Assembly: GCA_037893225.1 (NCBI GenBank)
Contig: JAZGUH010000157.1
Span: forward strand, 654,853 to 718,852
DNA length: 64,000 bases
Direction of reading: 5' to 3'
Source: Hippasteria phrygiana
Lineage: Eukaryota > Echinodermata > Asteroidea > Valvatida > Goniasteridae
The notes under the pieces are model-generated. The model was not told the origin of the DNA. It saw only the letters and a program-made list of their open reading frames with translations, and did not search any database. Shown here one piece after another: positions 40,801 to 52,800 of the stretch. The translations under genes and the position numbers were made by a program. Within the stretch, counting starts at the first letter, position 1. Each line of letters opens with the position of its first letter.

Positions 40801-43800
40801 CATAGGGCAAGATAGCTCAGTTGGTAGAGCGCCGGTACGGTAACCCGGAGGTCGCAGGTTCGAATCCCGCTCCTGCCAGTTTCTTTGTTCACTTTGAAAA
40901 ATATTTCTAAAATTTAGAATGACATGCAACAGATTCTATGATTGGCTAACGCAAACAGCAACAGGTCAATTGACATTCTTTATACTCAAATTATTCTAAT
41001 ATAAGTTGATGAGGCCGCCTTGTTGCCATGGGACTGAGCTAAAGGTTGTCGCTAAGTGCTATAGACCTATAGAGACTTACACCTGTTGCCTGCTTTCTGG
41101 TGGGAAAACTATGTCCATATTTTGCAGACTGTCAACAGCAAAATGTTTGTAGCAAAACTGAATCCTGTCCAATTGCAGTTGGACTGTCACTTCTTGTTCA
41201 GTCCCGTCTTTGAGTCCTTGGTCAGTGACGCACTCTCTGCTCAGCTTTATGTAAATGATATTCTGAGGCTCATCCCCAAATTTCTGATTGGGAAGAATGG
41301 CTGCTTCATAGACCTTTAAAAAGAAGTTTTTGAAGATGGCATACAAATTAAATAGACCTCAAAATACCAAACATACAATACATGTGATCTACATGAGTCA
41401 GTCACAAGAGGTACGTACTGCGTGTTAAACAAAAATGTTCTTACTTTTGTTGTTTAATACCTTTCAAATTACTGCATGAAAAATCTAATGCTTTGATGTA
41501 AAAGAGACATGTACCTTTTTCTGGTGCAAATTTGATTATGTAATCATCATAAGTTATTATGCAATTGGCTATTTTCCAAAGAGGACTCTTGGATGACCTA
41601 GTCTAGCGAAATGGACATTCCGTGGGCAGGGTTCTTTTCAGGATTGTTTTTGACAGTCTTTCTGCAGAAACTGTCCGCAGCTTAATTCCCGCGCATTTCG
41701 TCACCGGCTCCAGCATTGCGTAGATATTGGCGGAAGACAGGTGGAAAGTGGAAGATCCCGAGGGTAAATTTCAGTATCCAGTTTAAAATGTGTGCCCACA
41801 GACTTCAACCAGTGGATATTCAAATCAAACAGTCATAAAGTCAGGAGAAAACCCCGAGTAATGCCATTCACCTTGGTAAAAACTAACCTTAAATTGAACA
41901 CCCTATTACATCATAAAGAATGAAGATTACAGGTCTCTTTTACATAATACTCAAAGCGTCATAATTTTCATGCAGTAATTTTAAAGTTATTAAAAAATGA
42001 AAGAAGGAAATTTTTGGAGCGAGTTAATTAAAGCCCTTAAAATAAATTTTATGCTGTATAGGAATTGTTAAATAGTGTCTCGGATGTTGAAATTTTGCTG
42101 TTGCATTCATTTTCAGGCTTGTGGTTGTGTAGAACAATTAACTGATGCAGTGCATCATGTGCCCATGTATAATATATTTTTTCCTTTTTACTCGGGCAGC
42201 AACTTCTCAATTTCTCATCGGGTAGGAAGGCTCAGTTAATGAAAGGTTATGCACCTATCAATTCGGTCGATTCACAACTCGGTGCGCCGCTAGCGGCAGC
42301 CGGGGAGAGGCCAAATTACGCAGTGCATCATGGGAAAAAGTCGACATCGCAAAAGCATCGACCGTACTTCTTACACCCCTTCTCCGCTAAATCTATCGAC
42401 TCCTCTCTCTTCTTTCCCGCACAAGGTATTCCCCGATTAGTCAAAAATTGCTTTAACTCATCCACTCGCGTTCGCGCGAAATCCATACTGCTGTACTGTC
42501 CACCATCTAATACAACGCGATAGACGCGATGTCGACCCCGAAAGTAGGAAATTTGATTTTCCCAGCTTGCCGCTGGCGGCGCACTGAGTTGTGAATCGAT
42601 CGAAATGTAATGATGCACCTCAGACCTTCGGGGGGTCTGAGGTGCATCATTACAATATGATAATTTTGTAATTTTTCTGTCCGTTTTCAAAATAAAATAG
42701 CACCTTGAGATTCTATGATTGGGAATACAAAAATCCCCAGTTCTGACATAATATACCTTTTATGTATTCGTGACTTCAAGCAGTGATGGGTACTCAGAAA
42801 CTGGTCTTGGGAAACATTCGTCATTACACTTCAGAGGGTCACATAATTATGATCACTGTTAAAACTACTAGTTATGATTGCCAAATTTACCTTTTGTGAT
42901 GATCTGAACTTGAGCAGCACGTTCTGAACACTCTTGATGACAATCTGACTTGTTATGGAGTCATCTATCAAGGCCTGTTGGAGATTGATGCTGGCAAACA
43001 TGTACCCACTAATGGCATACTGCTCACCATGCGACAGTTCTACCTTGGAGGTGACCTTAAGGCTACTCGTTGTTGCGAATCTACACAAAATAAAAAAATA
43101 TTTCTGAACAATCAGCTCTGTGGACCAAATGGCTTACCAGGGTAGAGATGTTAACACCGATTTTTCATTTGGGAAACTCGGCACCATTTTTCCTCAACCA
43201 TGTGATGCACAGTACTGGCTTCTTATTTCTGTCCATTTTAAAAGCAGTACTATTAACCCCTTGCGAACGGATGACGGAATATGCCGCAAACAAAAACACA
43301 GTGCCACCAGGCCGGACGACGCAATTGGCCGCTGTTTGTGCAGTTTCAATCCATTGTTGGATTAAACAGTGCCACCAGGCCGGATGACACCATTGGCCGC
43401 TGTTTGTGCAGTTTCAATCCATTGTTGGATTATTTTGTATAGTTACGCTTGACTGCACAAACACGTTGTAGCGGTTCGCTTGGCTGCCAGAGCCGCCGCG
43501 GCACCCCAACGTCTCCCGTAAAATACCGTACTCGAGGGGTTAACCCTTTCCTTACCACATTGTTTATTGGCTTATCTTCCCCCAGTACCACATTCTTTGT
43601 TCCGTCAAGCATAAAACCACTTACGCAGAAAAAGCAGCTGACTGCTTGTTGAATGGTTGTATTTTCAACCAAAGATTTCACCATCAAGAATCGATTGAAA
43701 AGGAAAATGTGTGTAAAGTTTGTTCTCGACATTGGTAAGGAAAAAGGTTAAAAACATCCACTCGTGGAGTCTGATCATTTCCTTTAAAATACTTCATAAT

Positions 43801-46800
43801 AACAACTTTTACTTCAGTAATCAGAGTTATACATCCTTATAGCCAGGAATTGTTCAGCCAGCCGCTTGTAGGCGGGACATGGATGAAGCATTTTTGGTGA
43901 AAGAACCTAATGTTCTCTCTGTATAAAAATGTATAGTGGTAGACTTTGAACAAACTGTGCAAGAATGCAGTACGTACTGCTTGCATGATTTCAGAATACA
44001 TGGTCCAATGGTTACACCGTCTAACTCATTTCCAGTAGTAAACGTCACCGAGGGATCATGGTGCTTGTATGCTGGGGCAATGTGCTTTACTACAATTGCT
44101 CCTCTCTGCATAGCAATATGAATGGGTACCTGTGGGAGTAGAGAACCTGCTTGCACGGCTTGATGACCAGGGGTAATACGAGATGTGATCAAAAAGTTCT
44201 GAGACTGTTCCTGTTGCGAACAGAGCCCAGCACAGTAATGTGCATATAGCAAGTGTAAGCAATAACTTATTCCAATTATTCCAAGTTACATCGCTTGATC
44301 AACATCAGCACATGTGTACACGCATTTTTGTGACCACTGGTACGTACGTGAGCATTTGCGATTTCACCATGGACCTGAAACTTGAGCAGAGAGCGAATAT
44401 CAAATTTTGTGTCAAACTCGGGAATTCTGCAACAGGGAGACCATTGAAATGCTTTAGAAAGCCTACGGCAATGAAGCAATGAGCCGGGTGAGGTGTTTTG
44501 AGTGGCAATTGCGTTTCAAGAGGGGCGGAACATCACTTCATGTCGAGGATCATCAGCGGTGACGAGAGTTGGGTCTACGGCTACGACCCAGAGACCAAAC
44601 AGCAGTCTTGTGGTGGAAGAGTCCGCAGTCACCAAGACCGTAGAAGGTGCGTCAGGTCAGGAGCACAACCAAGAGCATGCTCGTTTTCTTTGACATTCGC
44701 AGGGTTGTGCACCAGAGTCAAACTGTCAACGCTGAGTTCTACTGCACCATTCTGAAGTGTCGGAGGGAAAACATTCGGCGCAAAAGGCCTGAACTGTATC
44801 ACGCTGGCAATTGGGTGCTCCAACATGACAACGCACCCGCTCACAGTGCATTAAAAACACAATTTATAATCGTAGCTCCCCACCCCCCTACTTGCCGGAT
44901 TTGGCTCCCTGCAACTTTTTTCTGTTTCCCAAAATGAAGTTCAAGCTGAAGGGTCACCGTTTTGACACTGTGGAGGAGATCCCGCACAAATCGCAGATGG
45001 TGCTTGACGCGCTTACGGAACGGGATTTCCAGGGAGCGTTCCAAGCATGGCAGGAGCGCTGGGAGTGGTGTATCGCTGCACAAGGGGACTACTTTGAAGG
45101 GGATGGCAGCCAGATTTAAATCATACACGTACAGGTTTTTCCTTGTTATAGGCGCAGTCTTGGAACTTTTTGATCGCACCTCATAATGGTGAAGCACTTT
45201 GAGACATTTGTATAAAGCACTCTACGGTATGCATTACAATTACATGTATTGTTAGTTATTTTTCTTGGGCAGTCCGGGGGCTAACTTGATTTCCCCCAAA
45301 GGTGAAAAAAATCCCCCTCTTCCCACCTGTGGGTTTTATAGGTCTGAAAATTGGGATAATTTCCGCGGAATCTGTTGAAAAATGATCCTCTATTTTATAT
45401 GCGTTCTGCTAGTTGAGTCACACCTGTAACACGCAATGTACACACAATCATGTTTTTCTATACTACTGATGAGGACAATGCTTTGTGTTTCCTATTGTTC
45501 CTTTAATATAACACAACCTCACAGACTAAGCACATATTTTTACATCGCAGGACCAATTTTAACAAAAGACCGACTCCCGAGGCCAAGAAAGATTCCTTTT
45601 GTATTTTCTTTCTCCTCTTGTCCTCATATATACACTACACGTACCTTGCACACAGTTTGTGTGTGCGTATGCGCAACTGTACAGGTTCTGTATATATGTC
45701 CGAGGACAAGAGGAGAAAGAAAATACAAAGGAACCTTTCAGTCCTCGCAAGTCAGTCTTTTGTTGAAATCGGTCCTCGGAAGTAAAAATACGTACTTAGT
45801 CTATTGGGTTGGGTTAAAGGAACAAAAGGAAACACAAAGCATTGTCCTTGGAAGTATTGGGAAAGTACGACTGCATGTATTATATTTTGTTACAATCGAA
45901 ACACGCGCAAAATCAAGTAAAAGAATACGAGACCGTTTTGGCCCCAAACAAATTGATATGTTTACTTAGGGTGGCTTTGGTGGGCTCAAGCCATCACTGC
46001 CAAAGTGTGAAACCACAGGTGCAATTACTTCATGGGTGTAAGTAGCCTAGTAGCTTTACCATACTACCAGCAACCTTCAAGCAGAACAGAGATTAACATG
46101 TACCAACCTGGAAATCTTCAGGTTGCATTCCTTCTCCTCAACATACAGCATCTTGTGCATGACATCTTTATAGTTGTCCCGGTTGAGCTTCTCTGAGATT
46201 CTGTTGTCATCTTTGTGCCTATGTTGGGATGCTGGTGGAGGATACCGTTTCAGAAGCCGGTCATTGGAATCTCTCTCTGCCTGCGTGATGGTGTCCAAGC
46301 CAGTTAATACGTCTACGAACTTGACAATCTTGCTGTTGGTGCTATTCCATGGCTCAAGCATTTTGTCCGGTACATCAGGAATTTCGATGTCCCCTGATCC
46401 AATCTCAACCTTTATTTCAAAATTGTAAAAAGAGGGTTTTTCTTTTACCTCGCTTAAGTTTTCAAGTCCAGTACAGTAAAAAGAGTCTTTTTCAGTGTAT
46501 ATTTTTCTACTTGTCTTGTAGAATAGGTTTTACTAAAAAAAAAACATAACAAGTCTACTGAATAAGCTGAAATGGTTGACAGCCCTGGACAATATTTCCC
46601 AAGTACTTATCAAAACAGTATTAATCCAGTTTTCGATGCCTTGTTACAAAAACAATTTGCAATGGAAAGAAAAGGTTTTTAATTCCAATATTTTCTCACC
46701 TGACAACTGTATGTGTTAGACATGCTATAAGACAGCAATTAATGATAGCTGAAAAAGCCAGCAGGTTATCAATCATTAGAAGTAACCACTAATAATTCTA

Positions 46801-49800
46801 ACCACAGGCGTTTGATTGTAAGCTTCAAAGACAGTTACATTTTACGATGTGTATAACTTCTATTTTAGCTGACACCTTTAGCCATTGGTTTTTTGTTTCT
46901 TAATCAATGGTGTTCAGGGATGTTCAGAAAGATAACTGAAAGCTGTCGAACTACCCTTTATGATGCAACTGAATTTAGAGTGATCAGGTTCATAACTGTA
47001 ACATAATAGCCCATTGTTCTTGCATTACCAATTTTTACCATAATTAACTTGAACTGTGAATTGTTCAAACAAACCTGCAATCTACGGAACAGCACTGGCG
47101 TACTACCAAAGTTAAACACTACCCACTGGCTGAAAGTTCCAAGAGTTTCTGATGTGAAATTGACATGAATGCGGAACGTGTCACTGCCATCGGCCAGGAC
47201 GTCACCAGGATAAACTTGAAGTTTCTCTGGTTTCGCAGGGTGGGACAGGAAGAAGTTGATGCGAGAATCGGGGAAGAGCAGGCCCACTTCCTTCAGAGGT
47301 TTCTATTGTTTTATAAATCAAAATGATGTAAAAACTGATACATGGCTTTAAGTTTTTTTGTATTATTCAGTCGAAACTTCATATAGTTGGTGTCCACACT
47401 AAGTTTGATTAAGAACCATGCTTTAAATAACTATTAAAATTCTCACTTAAAACTTGAGCTTTATGTTTACTACATGTTACCTGATGACTTCCTGACATCA
47501 CTCGAAGGCATACACTTTACTACGATTTCTTTGCCTACTAAGTTTGAAGAATTAAGTTAATGACAAAAGTGCCATTTTCAAATGCTACGTACATATGTAA
47601 ACTGTGTACATGGTAGGTCATTGGCAGGTTTTTAAAACCAAAATTCAAAATTCACAATTAAAAATGTTATTTCATATTCTAAACTAAAATATTGGCTGTG
47701 ATTAAAATCAAATGCAAAATCAATTGGTACACCACTGTCTCCCCATTCACTTATATTTTATAGACAAAAAATTCCCCAATGCTTTCACTGCTAATTGACA
47801 GTGCCAATTACCATCAGTAACAACAAAGAACTTCATACTGACTGCTTGCAAAATGCACTACTAAATACCATGAAAAATGGACTTTGGAAACCAACTTTAA
47901 TTCTTGGTGTGTCCATAGAGCCACACAGAATTGCTTTAATTCCATATTTTTGCAGGTGCAAAATGCTACGTGCCCCTAAAACAGTATCCTGTTTGTTTAA
48001 AAGTGAGCACTCCAAGTAATTGCACTTTTTAAAAGATATTCTGTCTGTTTTTTGTTTTTCTGTTTTTTTCTCGTGTTTTTTTTAGGGGGGGCATTTGCAA
48101 CCCTCCAAAAATGGCCTTTATTCTTTGCACATCTAAAGGACACAAACATACACCTGCCCCTCCCCCGGTCCTGTGCACCCACGCATTTGTATGGGTTTTA
48201 ATCGTAGTCAGAATAAAATTAGAGCTGTAAAAAATATGCAAAAGAATTGTCTATTGGAGTACTTATTAATGACACTTGTCTTGGTATAATTTAACATTTG
48301 TAACGTAATTATTTCTTAATAACAAAATGTGGGAGGGGTTTTTTGTTCAATGTCTTATTCAAAAGTTAACAACTTCTAATACTTCGTCAAACAATCCACA
48401 TGGGAAAGTGACCAGGTAAATATGAATACATTTTCAAAGTCAACAAAGAAACTGGCAGGAGCGGGATTCGAACCTGCGACCTCCGGAATACCGTACCGGT
48501 AGAAAAATAGCAATTTAAAAAACCCAGAAGTCATTGACTGTTTAATGGGATATGCATTGACTTTTTGCATGTAAATGGATGCGAGTTTGTTTGTTCACGT
48601 TATTCCCTGTACTTCAATATATCTCGGAGATGGGATTGGCAATAAAGAAAAAGTCTGAAAATTCATGAAATGTCTGAAAAATACATATCTTTCTATTATA
48701 AAAGTCTGAATTCAGATAAGTCACTCATGGGGCATGTTTCATGTTTGCAATGAGTTCGACTTAAATAAAAAACATTTTCAAAGTGAACACAGAAACTGGC
48801 ACGAGCGGGATTCGAACCTGCGACCTCCGGGTTACCGTACCGGCGCTCTACCAACTGAGCTATCTTGCCCTATGTTGGCGGTCTCCCAAATTGTCAGTAT
48901 CTTTGTTCGAGTGGGCGCTAGTCAGAAGTCATAAACCCAGAATGCCGTGTAGCCAGGGATCACACCCAATTTTACGATACAACCTGGGAAGCGACATTGT
49001 GGAGATCACTCAATGAGGATACGACTTTTTAACTTTTAACTTTGTTCACTTTGAAAATGCATTCAAATTTACCTAGTCAGTTTCCCTTGTGGATTGTTTG
49101 ACGAAATATAAGTTAAAAAGTCGTATTCTCATTGAGTGATCTCCACAATGTCGCTTCCCAGGTTGTATCGTAAAATTGAGTGTGATCCCTGGCTACACGG
49201 CATTCTGGGTTTATGACTTCTGACTAGCGCCCACTCGAACAAAGATACTGACAATTTGGGAGACCGCCAACATAGGGCAAGATAGCTCAGTTGGTAGAGC
49301 GCCGGTACGGTAACCCGGAGGTCGCAGGTTCGAATCCCGCTCGTGCCAGTTTCTTTGTTCACTTTGAAAATGCATTAAAATTTACCTAGTCAGTTTCCCT
49401 TGTGGATTGTTTGATTAAATATAAAACGTAATGTGAATCTTAGTCACATGATCACTTTCCCCCAATATTTAGCTTCATTCATGTTTAACAGGAGGTGCAC
49501 AACGAACCTTGTTAGGTGCTTTGATGATAAACGCCCAGCTGAAGGTGTACAGTGGTCCAGCGCTGCTCTCTGCATCGAGGCTTTTCTTCAAAGCCTCTGA
49601 ACACTTCACACTGACATCTGGCAGTTCCTCTTTGAACTGGCAAGAAAAGACATGAAATTTATTTTCTCCAACAAACGGAGATAATAATACTTTTGAACTG
49701 CGTGGTCTAATGACCCCATAATGAATAAAATTACAATTCCATTTTTCATCTAAGTCTGACCACTGGCGGATCCAGAAGACCACCTGTCCGACTGTCATCT

Positions 49801-52800
49801 ATACGCGCATTCAACTCTTTGTAATCGGTCCTTTTCTGTTTCAACTATATTGTAGCTTGAATGGGAGTGTAATATGAATAGATTGAGCTTTTTCAAATGG
49901 AGCTTTCATTCACAAAGGGGCGCCAAGAAAGTGTGATGCATGGACCATTTGTGGTGCATTTTATTAACATTTACTCTTGTCTGCACAGCCTGTTCTTGGC
50001 ATACCTCCCCCCCCCCCCCCCCCCAAATGACAGGCCTAATCATGCACACAACTTCTGTTGTTGTTTTCAATTTTAACAAAAATTATTTATGTATTTTGAC
50101 CTACCACATCCATTTGTGCTTCATACTTCGAAAGCAGATCCCCCATGTACGTATAGAGTTTCCTTTCTTTAGCGATCTTCATCTTGGACATGCGATACTG
50201 GTATCGATCTTTCCATTCCTTCAGTTCTGCCTGGCTGTGAGCTTTGGTGCAGCTGTTGTCCTCACCGATGGCATTACCAAACAAGCATGTGTCTCCCTCG
50301 ACCCTAAGAACAAAATTCATCATTCCTTAGAAACACGTACTTAGTTTAAGAGTTTAAAGTCAAAAGATACTCAACTCGCCTGCAAAACCAACTGTCAAGT
50401 TTGGCCACTTAGAAATTGAGATTTCTGTACTGAAATGTTTTTTAATGGAATCGCAGCTAAAGTGGTTTTAAACAAGTTCGTTCAAAATAATTTTCTTGGA
50501 AGAAATGCCTACAAAGTGGGAAAAATAATATAATTAAACATGCTGTGGCCATCACACTATGAACATCTAACAAAAGAAAACCCACGCAGTCCTTTGTTAC
50601 AAACAAAGGACTGCGTGGGTTTTCTTTTGTTAGATGTTCATAGTGTCACACCCCGGTAATTTTTCAAATTGAATTCCTAATTTGTTAATAGCATTAGATA
50701 AGTTATGAACTTTCCAATGAGACGTTCCACACAAACAATTGATGGAAGAGAAGCAACAGTTTATGAGTTAAATTTCTTTCAATAGGAATTAAATGCTTCT
50801 ACTTTTAGTGTTAATCATGGGACAATCATGGTGCGCAAAGGTAAAACCAAACAGATTGCATAGTGTTCCAAGCAGTTTTTGGTTCAAAAATACAGGTTTC
50901 CTCATTTATTTGTTTGAAGGAGGAAATCTCTACTGAATTTAAATTTTCAGCTAGAGCATGCACAGCTTTATTGTCAGGCATACAACTCTTCAATTTTCAA
51001 ATACGAGCGCGTAGCGCTAGCGTGATAAGCTCTTACGACGTCGTGCAAACGTGTACATGTAGGTATAGTGTCCATATCCTGATGTATTGTATTGTATTCA
51101 TTGACGCGAGACAAAAATGCGGAACCAGACTATTAGTCTATAGTCGATTGAGGGCGCTATAGCGACTAGTTCATACAACGGCAAGACTATACATGTACGC
51201 AACAGAATGTGTACGGAGTCTGTGTCCTGCACCTTTCTATGTAATGTATGTATACAAAATACGGAGCCAGACGATGTGTGCTAGCAATATTGATTATGTT
51301 GGTGGACGATTCCGTGGTCGGCACGGTGGGAAACGAGCTGAAGCGCGGATTTTTTTCACGGTCTGATTATTTTTAAACGCGGAAATTCGCGGAAAAGTTG
51401 CATGCCTGTATTGTGCACTTTTTAACCACTAGCAGGTAAACAGAACACAACTAAAACCTTCAATTTATTAACCAAATTGTTCACAAAATCTTGGATTTTG
51501 GCTTTTCATTGGATACCCAATCATAAGTCGATACACAACCTCTACCAATGCTGATTTATTTTGTACATTTTGTTTTCTTTGTTTACACTAAGTCAAGGAC
51601 CAGTGACCTTTTGGGGTGTGGTTTTGGATGAAGAGGTTGTCTGTTTCAATAACATAACACTAAAAAATCTGTTACGCCTCATAGACAATATTGCAAATAC
51701 TGCCTGGTTGAGACGTCACAATGGTCAAAAGGCATTGTGGGAAGGAAAAAGCAGTCTCATTCCTTCCCACAATCCCTTTTGACCATTGTGACGTACGTCT
51801 CAACCAGGCGCTATTTATATTTGCGAAGAAGTCTAGGACGCCCTCCTCGATCACACCAACAAAAATTCCTGGATCTGTCCTTGTAACTGCAACATAATTG
51901 CATGAATTAAAAGCATGGTTTTAATCCATTCAACAAAATCACAAGTTTACTTACATTGGACACAATTCATAACTTCCATCCTGAACATTCAAGGGGGGGT
52001 CGCGGTATTTCCATGCTTTCTCCCTATCCGAGTCGACCCTTGACCTGTGGGCGGCTGTCTGCAAGTGTTGCTGCAACTCTGTCTGTTGTGGAAAATGTTG
52101 GTTGCAATGCGTGCAGCAGTAAGGCAGAATCTCTGGCACTGATACAAGTGGTTGTAGAAAGGACACCGATTCACGGCTCTTGGCTTGTCTGCCGTCAGCA
52201 GCTGCTGCAACTGTTATGACTTCATCCAGGGTTTTCACTGCAAGACCAGGAACACAAAAATATAGACACCTGGCCTAGCTAATAAGTCTTTCTGCATGTG
52301 TACGTTTTAAATTTTCGCACAAATTAGATAATGGGTTTCGGCATCTTACTGGTGTGGACCTTACGTAGTTGACATCTGTCAAAGGAGTATTGCCTACCAT
52401 TGCTAAATTAAACATTGGGCTAATTTTTCACTCACAAACTTGTTATAACATTTTTTTTATCAGCAGCATGAAAAAGTCAATGTTCCTGTAGAATCCAATT
52501 AACAAATCTGTTTTCAATAACTCAAGATATACGTCAACTGTATGTTTGTTTGTGGGCCACAGAAAATAATATTTGGAGCTGTTCAAAACTGCAACGGTCA
52601 TCCAACAAATTTTTTTCAGGGCTGAAACTTAATATGTAGTTGTAATTGCCCTCTTATTTGTTTAAAAACTCCAATTTAATTTTCTCAAACCATTTTTTCC
52701 CTCAAGCAACAGCAATTATGCTATATTCTATTCTTATACATACATATGTAGCAATAAATCAATCAAATCAATCAATTTTTCACAAGCCCAAATGCAACCC

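Noticed and set aside
42607..42653. Rho-independent terminator
   Set aside because: Eukaryotic intron context and no T-run.
43854..44175. Minus-strand exon candidate after CTCCCACAG with VPIHIAMQRGAIVVKH
   Set aside because: Its phase does not fit exon 12 or 13, which join each other perfectly, and it lacks HELZ2 motifs. The mariner sits beside it, so it is probably unrelated intron sequence.
48734..49362. Conserved protein with GIRTCDLRVTVPALYQLSYL seen in several places
   Set aside because: It is the translation of the tRNA-like repeat and its flank, not a gene family.
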